A stretch of DNA of 64,000 bases, taken from Phallusia mammillata. Lineage: Eukaryota > Chordata > Ascidiacea > Phlebobranchia > Ascidiidae. The stretch spans positions 62,001 to 126,000 of the forward strand of contig QLIY01000236.1 of NCBI GenBank assembly GCA_003260075.1, read 5' to 3'. Each line of letters begins with the position of its first letter. The first letter of the stretch is position 1. Below are positions 23,909 to 37,117 of the stretch, in pieces. A program made the translations under genes and the position numbers. The notes below the pieces were generated by a model, which was not told where the DNA came from, made no database searches, and worked only from the letters and a program-made list of their open reading frames with translations.

Positions 23909-25424
23909 TGCATCATTCAGCTGTGCCAACAGACCACAAAAACATGCCCAAAACTTTATTTCTACGAACAAGTCCTGGTCAAATTTAATTAAAAATAAAA
24001 ACCATGATGCAACGTTTACCAGGCACAGGGCCTGAACAACACCAACCGATTTATTCTCAATCTTGCGATCGCCGACCTGTTTTTCTTGGTTTTCTGCGTC
24101 CCCTTTCAGGCGACGATCTACAGCATGGATGGATGGCCCTTTGGCGCATTTATGTGCGTTTTTTGCGAGGTTTGTCAGAAGGTTGCAATGTTGGCCAGCA
24201 TATACACCCTCGTGGCGCTGTCATTTGACAGGTGAGTACGAACAAGTCCTGGTCAAATTTAATTAAAAATAAAAACCATGATGCAACGTTTAGCACAGCA
24301 ATAAGTCAAAGCAACGTTCTTGGTGGTTGAACAGAAAACAGCTGTTTGTTTTTCAGCATAGGAGCCTGTTTATTTGCGGCGCACGATCTAAACCACAGTA
24401 ATTGCGTTTAAAACCGTCGGGATATGACAGTCTGTCCTAAGTTCCATAAATACTAAATTTGACATATTGTCAGTAGCGTCGTTTAGAGGTGGAACGGTAG
24501 AGTTATTGGTCCTAGTGCCATTGTGTTTACTGTCTTATTTTTCACACAGGTCAAGCTAGACCATTAACCATTTGCTTTCAGTGGTTTTATGACAATAAAA
24601 CGTGGGCACAGGATAGATTACTAAATCTCGAGTATGGATAGATATGCCCCAAACATGAAATTGACACGTTTGCGGTCAATTTACACAGTCAGCGTCAACT
24701 GATGTTCCATACCAGTGCTAATTCCAATGCAAATATAACCTATGACTCGACCTCACACCCAATCTTAATGTAAAATGACACCTGAAAATTAATCATGGGG
24801 GGGGGGTGCATCATTCAGCTGTGCCAACAGACCACAAAAACATGCCCAAAACTTTATTTCTACGAACAAGTCCTGGTCAAATTTAATTAAAAATAAAAAC
24901 CATGATGCAACGTTTAGCACAGCAATAAGTCAAAGCAACGTTCTTGGTGGTTGAACAGAAAACAGCTGTTTGTTTTTCAGCATAGGAGCCTGTTTATTTG
25001 CGGCGCACGATCTAAACCACAGTAATTGCGTTTAAAACCGTCGGGATATGACAGTCTGTCCTAAGTTCCATAAATACTAAATTTGACATATTGTCAGTAG
25101 CGTCGTTTAGAGGTGGAACGGTAGAGTTATTGGTCTAAGTGTCATTGTGTTTACTGTCTTATTTTTCACACAGGTCAAGCTAGACCATCCACCATTTGCT
25201 TTCAATGGTTTTATATGACAATAAAACGTGGGCACAGGATAGATTACTAAAATGTCGAGTATGCATAGATATGCCCCAAACAAGAAATTGACACGTTTGC
25301 GGTCAATTTACACAGTCAGCGCCAACTGATGTTCTATACCAGTGCTAATTTCAATGCAAATAAAACCTATGACTGGACCTCACACCCAATCTTAATGTAA
25401 AATGACACCTGAAAATTAATCATG
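23909..25424. repeat. G-run junction, largest duplication
   Basis: 23909-24796 and 24807-25424 are copies, ten G between (24797-24806). The first copy has an extra 274 bp: the GPCR exon fragment (218 bp) plus one extra 56-bp repeat. Confidence 0.9.
24019..24236 (+). pseudogene. Displaced copy of GPCR-A exon 1 3' part
   Basis: Encodes TM2 to the end of TM3 (FILNLAIADLFFLVFCVPFQ ... LVALSFDR) and keeps a GTGAGT donor. It lies between perfect 56-bp direct repeats (23963-24018 and 24237-24292). It matches 26763-26980, with six base changes in the exon part, all silent and all in the last 60 bp. It has no start, acceptor or following exons. It could be an assembly insertion from the other allele, a recent duplicate, or part of a third receptor gene. 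Confidence 0.8.
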
Positions 25425-25675
25425 TTGCCATATGAATAACATCACATTCAGGAATTTATATTTGTCAACATGTGTGCAACCACCTTGAACATAAACTCAA
25501 CGCGGGGTCGCACATTGATTCGACTGTGGGCAAATTCGTTCTGCGAGCACGATGCGGTATAGGCAAGGCCAATATGTGCGCAAGGGAAAATGTGTTTTCG
25601 CCAAGCACGTCGCCCCTGCTTGTAACATGTGGAAAGAAAAAAGGTTATCTAGGTTTGTTGGTCGTTCACCTCGCT

Positions 25676-25683
25676 TATAAAAG
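25676..25683 (+). promoter_or_regulatory. TATA box of GPCR-A (candidate)
   Basis: TATAAAAG, with a good donor AATCAG|GTGAAG at 25726/25727 about 45 bp downstream and an acceptor TTATTTTTCAG at about 26411 before the coding exon. This fits a short untranslated first exon. A second TATAAAAC at 26460 is only 38 bp before the ATG. Confidence 0.45.
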
Positions 25684-26497
25684 CATCTGGTCTCACGCGC
25701 CTTAACGCTTGCTACAGTGAAATCAGGTGAAGGTTTGCACAAGACTTTGTGTATCTGGACGTTGTGGTTGGATTGACATTCTTTGTTTACGAACGAGGTA
25801 GATATGAATTATTGTACAAAATTAGTTATCAACAACTCCGATTGCAACGTGACTGTAAAACGTTGATTGAATTTTTACAGTGTTAAGTTGAAGAAAGAAT
25901 TAAACATATTTATCAGGCGACATTTTTCAATACCCATCTGTTATGAAAGTGTGCGTGTGGCTTTACTTGTGAAAATTATGCAGAATGTAAGAAAAAGGTG
26001 ACGTTTCATGTTTATTATGCTATTGATACAATATTTCGACTTTTTGTATGGGTGTTACTGGCAGTGGTATAAAACGCATGGAATATGCAGCAACAAACTG
26101 TGCGGTGGCGACAAGGGCTAAAAACTTAAGTGAACAATCAATAAAACAATGCATTCATCGCAAAGCGCACAGTCATGAATATTCTGAAGTGACTTCGAAG
26201 AACGTTAAAAGTGATTTCGAAGCAACGTTTTGTATTTGTTTTTGAATAGTTGTTGGAAGTTCAAGGGCACATTCACTTGCAGCTTTAACGATCACTTGAA
26301 ACTTTTTGGGGGGCACTCATAAAAATACAGCTGCTACGATGTACTACTTATGGAAACTTAGTATTGGAGATGCCCACTTGAAAATGAGACCTAAGTGTTG
26401 TTATTTTTCAGCTTTAGTGAAACCATAGAGTAATGTTATATATAACGCTATGTTAACCCTATAAAACCAAGCGATTCTTCTGCTTTCAAACTTCGAC

Positions 26498-26976
26498 ATG
26501 GAGAGTTCCACTACTTTACCAATGCCAGCAAATTTCAACGTTATCGACACCACTTTGGACACAAACATCTTTAACAACACCGAAAATGACACCCAAAATG
26601 GAACCTCGACACAGGGTTTGCTGGACGCACAGGAACAGCTTGTGCTCTCGCAAGAACAGATGCTAAGCGCCATCTTGGTTCCTATCTTTTTCGGCATCAT
26701 CTTCTGCGTTGGCATAGTCGGCAATTCGCTGGTTATCACCGTTATGATGAAGATATACAGGTACCAGGCACAGGGCCTGAACAACACCAACCGATTTATT
26801 CTCAATCTTGCGATCGCCGACCTGTTTTTCTTGGTTTTCTGCGTCCCCTTTCAGGCGACGATCTACAGCATGGATGGATGGCCCTTTGGCGCATTTATGT
26901 GCGTTTTTTGCGAGGTTTGCCAGAAGGTTGCAATGCTGGCAAGCATATACACCCTGGTGGCGCTATCGTTTGACAG
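26498..26976 (+). CDS. GPCR-A exon 1 (N-tail, TM1-TM3)
   Basis: ATG at 26498 (MESSTTLPMPANFN), first in frame. Ends in phase 2 at GACAG|GTGATT, within the DRF motif. Confidence 0.93.
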
Positions 26977-29900
26977 GTGATTCTACCTAAATTTAGCTTT
27001 ATTAAAAGGCCATGGTTTAATTAAGCACCTGCTGAGCACCCCCGCCAAGGCCAGTGGTCATTAAATTGTATATTTCTTGTAGTGGACATTGACGTTATGT
27101 TTGACGTCCGAACAATTGCTTTTTATTTTGGGAGAAAATCCACGACCCCAAAAAAATTCCTTCCGAAATTCGCATTCGCGAAATAAAACAAATAATTAAA
27201 AATCTTTCCATGAATCCCTACGCAAATGCTTTCAAAATGCGGCCTCCCAATACAAATTTTTGGTGTGAGTAATCCCAAGATGTTTTTAGCAAATCAGTTT
27301 GCAAATTCGGGGGGGGGGACGACACAAAATTCTTTTCGAAATTCGCATTTTCGACATAAAACAAACATTCAAAAATCTTCCCATGAAACCCTACGCAAAA
27401 ACATTCAACGTTTTCTTAGTACAAATGCTTTTAAAATGGAACTTTCCAATACAAATTGTTTGTGTGTGTATTCCAAAGATGTTTTTAGCAAATCAGTTTG
27501 CAAAATCTATATTCCCATAAACGAGTGGCTGTGCAAATATTTCAAATAACAAACCGTCTTGGTGCGATGCTGTTCCTAAGTCGCTTTCACGCGGCCCAGT
27601 CCAGCACATTTTCTATTTGATTTTGTCAGGATCGAGTGTTTGCTTTTTGATAATCTGTCATGAAAGCAGTTCGCCAAACACGACCCTACGTCACAGTTCA
27701 ATGCCCCCGTGACGTAGCAAAATTCTCTTTTTGATGAGGTTTTAAAGTTTTCTGGCCTTTTGTGTTTTGGGGTCGGCACCCTGGGCTAGGGTCAATGCTC
27801 TTTAATTGCAAAAAAGAATTCATTTAGAATCTTTCTCGGTTTGCAAAACACTTTCAGGTGTTGACCACCCTCTGATTGCAAACTATTATGCTTGTTTTTC
27901 GTTGGTAAGTGCCATAGTGGTTAGTAGGGACGTTTACACGCGCTGAAGGCCTAGGCCCTAAGACAAGCACTTTCAGGTTTTTCCAACTTAAACAAATTGC
28001 AATTAAAAGCAATAAGCTGGTACACAATGTGTGGCCGTTTCGCACAACCACTTGTTAGCAGGTTACAGGTGAAAATCATTGGGGGGGGGGTCATAGTGGT
28101 TGGTAGGGACGTTTACACGCGCTGAAAGGCCCTAAGACAAGCAGTTTTTCCAACTTATACAAATTGCAATTAAAAGCAATAAGCTGGTACACAATGTGAG
28201 GCCGTTTCGCACAACCACTTGTTAGCAGGTTACAGGTGAAAATCATTTGGCTACGAGCCATAGTCAAACGTGGGCAAATGTGAGTAACAACAAACAAGTG
28301 TAATCTTAGCCGATGCTCGCAAACCGACGAAAACCTTTTAGCATTGTTACCGCGCCAAGGCCCACCACAATTCTAAGCTCTTAATAATTGCCCTTCTTTG
28401 TTACTTAAATTGGGTTGGATTCGTTTTAGCCCCATTTGGGCAAGAACAATGCATGGATGACAAAATGCTGTCAGTCAGGAGACCCGCTAGAATTAGTTTT
28501 GCGTCATAGCGCCTTTGTACAAAGCATCTGTTACCAAAACCTCGCTTAGCAAGCGCAAGCAAGCAGAAAATGATTATTGATGGACGCCATGACAAAACTG
28601 CTTTTCAAGTTTTTACTTAAGTTTGCTGATGACATGCGTTATTGTAAGGATCATTGATACTTGAATGAAACGTAGAACCCGAAAGATACACATTTATAGG
28701 GTATGAGTAGCGGAATAAACAACGCACACAATAATCTTTATTGTAATAGGCCCTTTTGCAATTGGCATTATCATAAAACGTGCATGAACTGCAGTTACAG
28801 TTCCATTGTGTTTTATTGTAATCGTAACTGGATGCGCAAATGACTTTAATTTAAAATCACTCTTGCATTAATCATTGCAAATTAGCTGCAATGCTTTGTA
28901 ACCGTTCAAATTATGAACTCTCACAAAATGTATACCCATTCGCTGTTTTATAAGAACACGCAAATGCCCACCTGTTATTCTCAAGGCCCAAACTGTACGT
29001 ATACGCCAATGAATTGAGTATACCCGTAAAAGTATCAGGTGGTTGGCCGCACAGACGTCTTTGTGTACTGAAGTCGTCGACGCAGTTCAATATGATGGAG
29101 AGTGATTTAACGATTGATCTTAATTCCGATTGGCAATCAATCACGTGGTTACCGGCATTGGGAAGCCTTCCAGTGTTACGAGAAAGCCATTGTAGCCTTA
29201 AGTAAACTAAGCCCACCTTTGCACCTGTGTGGTGTCACGAAACAGCGGCATCAATTGAATAAATTTCCATTGAAATATAGAGGCAAAGTTAGTGCACACA
29301 GTTTTGACTCATAGGTTCTCATTAATGCCCTTATATGGCCAATGTCTGTCCAACTGCACCATTGAGACCTTTTCGGCCGAAACTATTCCTTTTATTGAAA
29401 TTTGGTAATACAGGTACATTAATGCGAACCGTTTTAGTCTTCTTAAATGACATTTTGCTGTAAGTTAGAAAAGTAATGATAGTTTATTTCAACTGTTGTC
29501 AAACTATTCGTTTTATATTACCTGATTCTCTAGAAATACTTGGGGTAACATTTACAACCTATATTAAATTCAATCTTTACGTTGTTGATCATCTGAGATG
29601 GAAATAACGATACGAAAAGTAATAGCCTAAAACTGCAACAAACTAATCAGATTTTAGTTTTTTTCGTAACAATAAGATAAGCGAATTTATACATCACGTT
29701 TAATAAACATGCAACTTTGAACTTTCAAAAACTGATTTCGGGTCAGTAATTCGCATTAGTAGACCAAAGCCACGCCAAAAGCTGAAGAAAATGGCACCAA
29801 CTTTGCAAAACGTGCAACGGTGACTGAAGTCGGCTGAAATCGATTTAACGCTTTGGTTTATCAGCTAAGCCATTAAAAGCCGGCGACCTTTGCATATTAA

Positions 29901-32900
29901 TAAGCACGTCCGTTGGTATTAGAAGCGAATTTCTCGCACTTAGGCCTGAACCTGGTATCTGAGTTCACAAGGCAAACTTTTACCTAAACCTGAACGCACA
30001 GTAGATCGACATAAAAATTAAAAAACAATTGTGATAGTTACTTGACTTTATTTTGGGTATACCTTTCTGTTTTTGTTACGTCACGCTGTACGTTTTTTTC
30101 TTAATTGCGTTGTCTCTAAGGGGAAAAATTTATTTTTATTGCGAAAAGGCCTCAATAGCACCGACGAAAATGTCTCCGTCTTGGAAGTTAAAAACTTTTA
30201 TTTTTGCTTCAGATTTTTTGCTGTGGTGTACGCCACCTCGGCAAAACAGCTTCGAACTCGGGCCAATGCAACCAGAGGCATCATCTTTGTATGGGTGGCA
30301 GCAGTTGGAATTGGCATTCCCTCTGCACTTACTAGAGTTCAGGTAACCGCCACATCAATTGCTTATACATGAACAACAATAACCATATTAGTAGAATGGT
30401 TCTTAACGTTTATCCAGGTTTAGCCGACCTTCCAAGTTACGTCAAACCTTTGACCCAACTTATTCTATTCCAAAGTGTTTGGTTTAAGGCTGGTTAGAAA
30501 CACTAGTTCAAAATTTTAGGTCATGAGGTCTGTATAGGTCATGAGGTCTGTATAGTTGGCACGTTTTAAATGAAAAACGAACACATCAACGAATACTCAG
30601 TTCAGTTTATGAGAATTTGACCGCAGCGAAATTAAAACATCTTTTCATGACTCCGAAGTCATTGCGTGTTGACCGCAAACGACAAAATAACGATTTCGGA
30701 TTAGATAGCGATTGTCGCCGAAATTGAAATGTCCAATCGTCCAATTACAAAAAAATGTGGTTCAAGACGGTACTTGGGGTATTAATCACACGAACATACC
30801 CATCGTACCTATATGTAATCTATTGATTTTCTTCGTATTAGAAGTTAGAGTAATCGTTACATCCTTATAAATCAATACACCACAGGTCCAAATGACAAAT
30901 GTATGTCAAATAATGCAAAGGGTTTGCCGAATATTGTATAAAGCGCATTCCTCGTATTCCTCAATAACTTATTATCGGTAACTTTGTCGAACAGTTTTTA
31001 AACAATTTTCATATATCCAAACTTTCTAGACTCGTTTTTACGTTTTATCGACACATATTGTTTTTGTCCGTATTTTTTTCTAACTTAGAACCTTTTTAAT
31101 GCGCCAAGGGTGGGGATCGAAGTTATAACTCTTGATAATTTGGCAATGTATTTATGTTTCGACTACAATATCAAACTAGTTTAACTAACGTATGAACACC
31201 CAAAACACAGTTCTTGGTTGTTTATGGTATTAAATTATATCAACTAAAAACAAAACAAAAAATAATGTTTTGACTTATATGCAACTGGCATTTTTAACAT
31301 TGTTGCATCTCTCTGCGGGGGCGAGACGAAGCCTTTTGCGATGTATTTGAAATGTAATGCAAGCTTAACACAGGTTAGACCTGGTCGTTAACCTGAGTAC
31401 GTATACGCAGCCAAGCCCCAAATGACAAGCTTCAAACATGCCAGGGCCGCATGTTTGAGCCAATCCATTCCGTTCCACTGGTTTAGCTGCGCATAACGAA
31501 CTGTGTCAAGCATACACGTCCATCAATGCCAGATGTATAAACCTAATCGCGCAGTTCGCGTAAACTCCGCGGCAAAGGACTATGATGTGTCGAAGCCCGA
31601 TGTCACGTAGACGTGATAAACATGCTTGACGTGGGTTTTAAATACGTTTGCTTACCGGCTTTTCTCAGAATGAAATCGCAGTTTTCTTGAAATTCGCCTT
31701 GCAGCAAAGGCATTGCTCATACTGCGACAGTTCTTAATTTTTGATAACTGTTATCAACTGTGGCCGTCTAGTTTCCGAAATAGATTCACTTCATGTGAAC
31801 TTCAATAAGCTGTTTTCAAGGAAAAATGTATTTTTACCGCCGATTTAAAATGTTGAACACAAAGTGCTCCTTTTTTCTCGTTTTTCGCGGAAGATAAAGT
31901 TTATGTTCAAGCAAGTCCAACAGACTCATTTTGACCATACATTAAAATTGACTTAATCAAAACGTTCTATTTCAAAGACTCGGTTGTAAGTCCCATTGTA
32001 AATGAAGAAATTTTGTAAATTTAATATACAAATGCTGCTGTCTAGGACAGTTAGGTCATATGGTTTTAATCCACTTCAACTGTACAAAAGTTTATAACAT
32101 TGAACTGCATTTTCATTTCGAATTATTTTTCCAGTTTGAATTCGAAGGCATTCAACTTTGTCTTCCTAATTGGCGGATGAGACACTGGGACAAGTGGTAT
32201 CAACTTTCCATCTTCATACTGGGCTACGTCCTTCCCCTGCTCGTCATTCTAAGTTGTTATGTTGGTGTGTTACATGCCATGTGCAAGAATGCTCACAACA
32301 ACAGCGCCATAGTGAGGAACAAGAACGCCAATGATTCTCGCAAACGAGTCACAAGAATCGTTATGATGGTGGTACGTTTTACTTTGTTTGCTCTTTGCAG
32401 AACCATGTTGTTTGCTCCAAACATTATTTCGACCTATAAGGTCTCATCGGGGCTAGTGTAGCCACTTACGGCACTCAAGCTCTTGCAGTTTGGCAATAGA
32501 TGGTTTGGACTGCGTTTCGAATGAACCGCTTGATATGTTTCGTCGTTTAATAAAAAAAATTGCGTGCAAAAAGTCAAATGGGCAAAAACTTAGTTTACGA
32601 ATTGCCACCTGCAAAAATCTATACCGTATCTAACTTTTTTGACTACGTTTTGTCCCGAATTACTTTCGCCCGGTAACCCAAGTAAAAATAACGAAGTTTG
32701 ACGAAAGGTATTTCATTGCTCAGCTAAAGTCTTTGGAAAAATGTCAATGACTTTTCTGTCAAACTCGGCCACTTTAAATGGAATGGTTCACGTTAATAAG
32801 GCCTAAGCGAAAACTTGTGTAAGTTTGTCCCTCGAGACAACAAAGGTGACCACTCTGGGAGACAAAACTTTCCTCTTTTGTGCGGCGTCTCAATCTATTG

Positions 32901-35608
32901 TCTCCCTTGGGCAACAAATTGCTCACCAAAAATGGTCGGACTTTTCTATTGAAAAAAACTATGACCGGACTTTTGTGCAAAACAGTCTTTGTTTATTGAG
33001 ACTGTTGGGGAAAAAAGTCGGCGACAATAAAAAATATTTATCTCGTCCTTGAAATAATAAACTTATAATGGTCTGGCGCAGGACAAGAGTAAAATGTGAG
33101 AGTTTTATATGCTGTTCTGTGAAGCTATTTAACCCTAATACCCATAATAAGAAAGTGTATGTCAGAAAAAAGTGCCACAAGTTGGGTCCAGTGTTCTGGC
33201 AATTCCGTTTGTTAAAACAATAGAAAATAGGGGGGGGGGCTGCTGTTCTGTGAAGCTATTTAACCATAATACCCATAATAAGAAAGTGTATGTCAGAAAA
33301 AAGTGCCACAATTTGGGTCCAGTGTTCTGGCAATTCCGTTTGTTAAAACAATAGAAAATATTTTTTACCCGAAGATATCCTAAAACAACAAATTAAAATA
33401 CACTTTTATTCATAAACATTTTTATCTCGCCAGTGTGTAACGCTATAAAACAAAAATTACCAAAAAGGTCTTGGTATTACGTATTTACAATAAACATACG
33501 GAATGCGTCGTTTGTTATTAATTAATTAGTAATGTTTGTGCACCTTTCTATTTGGGTACTGGGTAGATATTGATTTTCATTGGCAGAGAGTTTTTCTGTC
33601 GCTTTCCGGTACAAAACGGCAGAGGAATTCACAGCGTCGCGTTAGATTTTTAATCGAATCAACACAAAATTATTACGCAAAACAGATCGAACATCTGGAA
33701 GGCTGCAAAAAAGGGAGAGACATCGCACAAGCCCAATATCAATCGTATTAGGCGTATTATCATCAATTAGAGTTGCTCGGTCTAACGCCTTAGCTGGTAC
33801 AGTGAAAATTGTTTTGACGTACGCGGCATGACCTGACCTGCAAGACAAGAATAATTTAGGCTTCTCAATAGGACGGCTTATAGTTATTGATCGCTGGGAA
33901 ATGTTCTGCGTAGAAAACTGGTTAAATCGACGTTTCGGACCATCGGTTCTCTTTTTGGTATTTTTTTAAACCAAACCAAAGTTTTTAAAAGAGGGTTGTG
34001 CTGATATTGAGAAAATAGTTATGCAGAAAATAAAATTAACAAATTCAGTCACCAAAAAAATCCTGCAGTGTTTGGTTTACATTAACTACATACCAAGTCG
34101 ATTAGCAGGAAAAAGTAAAAGTGTCATTAGGGGTCGATTGGTTAGAGTGTCCATCTGACCTTTAAGAGTAGTCCGCGTACATAAGGAAATATATCAATAA
34201 TTAATGAGACGACTGGAATGCAGACAATGAATTGAAATTGAAAACCTGGTCATGCATCGTTAATGCCACATATCACGTGACAAACCTTGTTAGATGCCAA
34301 ATTTTTATAACCTGAGCACTGAAGTATAGGCTCATTAGATTTTGGCACGAATGCATTTAAATTGGCAGCAATGCTCAGTAAATAATTGATTTACGTTTTA
34401 AATTTCAGCTGAGGTGCACTCCGCATCAATTGCTTTAATAAAAGCATTTATACTAATCAAATGCGCATTACAATTGCTTTATTGAAAGAGAAACCGATAT
34501 AATGAGTTTCACATTACACCATCGAATTGAGCTCATGTTCTTTGAAAATGCGATAAAATATCATTGCCTTATTCAAAGTTGTATACCGGGTACGAAGTAA
34601 GGGTCCTTAACCTTAAGAAACAACCCGAAACCTATAGCCCAAACCCGATTTTTTAAAAGCAAGCCCAAATTTTGCCCGAGGTTACATTAACCAAAGTGAA
34701 ATTATGACCAAAATGTGACCAAATGTAATGTCAGGCCTAAATCAAGCCCGTTCAATAAAGCCGCCACGACTAACAAGTCTACAGTATAATGATGTTACAC
34801 ATTAGTACATATTGCTAGCATGAAATGAAAACTGATATCTGAATAGTCAATGTACAGTGCATTTGAGTGCACATGATCTAAAAAATAATACATTTTTCAG
34901 GTTGTGGTGTTCGCCATTGATTGGTTCCCGCATCATCTTACAAGCCTTTGGGTCAATTTCGGCAGTTTTCCTTTTACATCCGAAACCTTCGTACTGAAAG
35001 TGGCGGCGCACTGTCTGTCGTATGCCAACTCCTGTGTCAACCCATTGGTATATGCCTTTGTGTCCAACCGGTTCCGAAGTGATTTCAAGCGAGCGTTCAC
35101 CTGCCAATATCTCTCCGAGGCTGTGGTAAATATGAAGGCCTACTCGAGGCGCATGGTGCGTTCCCTGAGTGTGCACCTTCGTTCACGAACCAACAGCCAG
35201 AACCGAAACGAAAATCAGCACCATGAAGTACTCAAACCCAGACCGCCTACAATCACTTCGTCTAACTGCCGAGACGCTTGCACAGTGGACGAAAAGCACG
35301 GAAGGAAATACTACCCCGACTGCGTTACCATGAACGAGCCCTCCACATCTATTATGCTATTGACGCCCAGTTTGCCAGTAAGAAACAGTCAGAAGCCGGC
35401 GGGATTGGTGTTGTCTCTGGTCAATGAAGACGACGTAGCTGAGCGTAAAGCAAACGCTGAAAGCTGTGATTACCCCGAAGATATGTTTGAAATGAAGGAA
35501 ACCAACATGGAAACAGAGAATGAGAACCTACTCTCAGAGCCAGAACTCATTAAATCGCATCCAGGAAAAAACGACCACTGCACAGGAGTTGATATGTCAT
35601 CCGTGTGA
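26498..35608 (+). CDS. Galanin-receptor-like GPCR A (whole gene, 4 coding exons)
   Basis: Exons 26498-26976, 30213-30342, 32135-32371, 34901-35608; 517 residues. Class A rhodopsin-like receptor at the cell surface, expected to bind a galanin/allatostatin-A-type peptide. Seen: three N-terminal N-glycosylation sequons, TM1 with GNSLVI, TM2 with NLAIADL, the ECL1 Cys in GAFMC, DRF in place of DRY (split by intron 1), the ECL2 Cys in IQLCLPNW, TM6 DWFPHH in place of CWxP, and TM7 NSCVNPLVYAF. WFPHH followed by LWVNFGSFPF and AHCLSYANS closely follows the vertebrate galanin-receptor-1 pattern. The long C-tail (about 170 residues) is Ser/Thr-rich. Its closest relative is the inverted gene at 43.4-48.4 kb. 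The ligand is not known from sequence. Confidence 0.92.
27140..27507. repeat. G-run junction in GPCR-A intron 1
   Basis: Copies about 27140-27308 and 27318-27507, nine G between (27309-27317); copies are noticeably diverged. Confidence 0.8.
27912..28248. repeat. G-run junction in GPCR-A intron 1
   Basis: Copies 27912-28080 and 28091-28248, ten G between (28081-28090). Confidence 0.9.
30213..30342 (+). CDS. GPCR-A exon 2 (ICL2, TM4)
   Basis: TGCTTCAG acceptor; RFFAVVYATSAKQLRTRA, TM4 GIIFVWVAAVGIGIPSAL. Ends in phase 0 at GTTCAG|GTAACC. 130 nt, the same as in GPCR-B. Confidence 0.92.
32135..32371 (+). CDS. GPCR-A exon 3 (ECL2, TM5, ICL3)
   Basis: TTTTCCAG acceptor; EGIQLCLPNWRMRHW, TM5 ILGYVLPLLVILSCYVGVL, basic ICL3 ending KRVTRIVMMV. 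Phase 0 at GTG|GTACGT. Confidence 0.92.
33109..33360. repeat. G-run junction in GPCR-A intron 3
   Basis: Copies 33109-33229 and 33240-33360, ten G between (33230-33239); nearly identical. Confidence 0.9.
34122..34175 (+). repeat. tRNA-like fragment
   Basis: GGGGTCGATTGGTTAGAGTG resembles a tRNA 5' half with an A box. No B box or acceptor stem follows, so it is at most a fragment of a tRNA-derived repeat. Confidence 0.25.
34901..35608 (+). CDS. GPCR-A exon 4 (TM6, TM7, C-tail)
   Basis: TTTTTCAG acceptor; VVVFAIDWFPHHLTSLWVNF, AHCLSYANSCVNPLVYAF, helix 8 NRFRSDFKRAF, then a long tail to TGA at 35606-35608. Confidence 0.93.
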   Translation, partial: VVVFAIDWFPHHLTSLWVNFGSFPFTSETFVLKVAAHCLSYANSCVNPLVYAFVSNRFRSDFKRAFTCQYLSEAVVNMKAYSRRMVRSLSVHLRSRTNSQNRNENQHHEVLKPRPPTITSSNCRDACTVDEKHGRKYYPDCVTMNEPSTSIMLLTPSLPVRNSQKPAGLVLSLVNEDDVAERKANAESCDYPEDMFEMKETNMETENENLLSEPELIKSHPGKNDHCTGVDMSSV

Positions 35609-36515
35609 GTTGCTAGAGAAACATCAGGTGCACGTTTCCTAGCAACAGCGACCCGTTCGATAATTAGAATTGACAGCCCGGGATCAAGCCCCAACCCCTA
35701 TACGTCACTGTTCGATAAATCGCTGACCTGAATGCTTATTGACAGCCCGCCAACGTGTGAAAGGTTGCAGTTGATCGGACGCAATTTCATTAGTAGTTTG
35801 CTTTTCCCTTGAGTAAAAGGCACGATCATATCAACATGGATAACGTGAAACACAGTGCATTGGGAAATTGGCATAGTCGCTTTATTGTTTTCGACTTTCT
35901 TAAGATAATTGATATTTCCAAACAATTTTGCAATTACCGAAAACGTTTTTAAAAGACACCGGGTGATTTATAAACAAACCATGACTTTTAATGGCACGTG
36001 AATATTGTATAAGAATAGGACTGCATAAAAAAATCAATTTACTAATGAATCAAGACCATGCTGGTCCGGAAGAAAGAAAACAATTTGTCAAAATTATTTT
36101 TGGTTAGAGCGTTTAAATATATCCTGAACCTTTTGCACGGCATGCGAACAAATCAATTCAAGCGAACAATTGTAACGATGTATTACGGATTATATGTTAG
36201 GTGCAGTAGTCGCAGTCCAATTCTTTTTAGTATGTAGCTTTATATGGAAATGTTGTCTATTTTGGAACAGTACTATTAATAACAAACAAATGCAAGAATA
36301 GATACAAATCGACGTGTTGCATTGGTCCGCATTTTTGTTTGGACCAAAGTATATTCGTATCGTTGATTAAACGCTCGTCTTAATCAATATCTGAATTGAT
36401 TCGATTTTTCGCCGTTTGTTTTTTGTGGTGTATTTTTACCTGTCCGCTTTTTGTGACCAAAAGCTTGGAGATATTACGATTTCCTGTTTTGTTAAGTGAA
36501 CAAAACGTTTGATAA

Positions 36516-36769
36516 TAATAAAAGTCCAGAAGACAAAAAAAATGGTGGGAATATCCAAATTTAAATGCGTTAATGACAACAGCAATGGTAAAGTATTAGC
36601 CATTTAGTCTAACAAGGTATTCGCAACAGAATCGGGGGGGGGGGGAAATAATAAAAGTCCAGAAGACAAAAAAAATGGTGGGAATATTCAAATTTAAATG
36701 CGTTAATGACAACAGCAATTGTAAAGTATTAGCCATTTAGTCTAACAAGGTATTCGCAACAGAATCGGG
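36516..36769. repeat. G-run junction
   Basis: Copies 36516-36633 and 36646-36769, twelve G between (36634-36645). Confidence 0.9.
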
Positions 36770-37117
36770 CACGGTTAGGTGGAGGTATAACTTAGGTGAT
36801 ATTACGAAATAAATTAGAATCAATACGATTAGAAATTAAAGTAGAATTTAGAGAAAAATCTCCCTGTGTTGATATGGGAGCTTATGATAAGCACTTTAAG
36901 AATTAGGCCCGGTGGCATGAGGTATGGAATTGTAGCACTATGCGAAATTGGAAAGTTCGCAACAGATTTGTCGAAATAAAATACTAAACTAAATGATACC
37001 AATCTTTTTCTGCCAAAATCGTAAGTTCAAGTCCAAGGTAAAACTTTTAAGCCCTCAAGTTCAATGCCCGGGTATAAAGTGCGTATGATGAGATACGGAT
37101 GGCGGAAAAATGGTTCA

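Larger units (their letters stand above)
19698..25670. other. Intergenic, duplicated and repeat-rich region
   Basis: I find no complete gene here. It contains G-run duplications, a complete hAT MITE, MITE ends and a displaced GPCR exon. A long open frame at 21038-21560 was judged non-coding because its second copy differs only by replacement changes. Confidence 0.6.
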
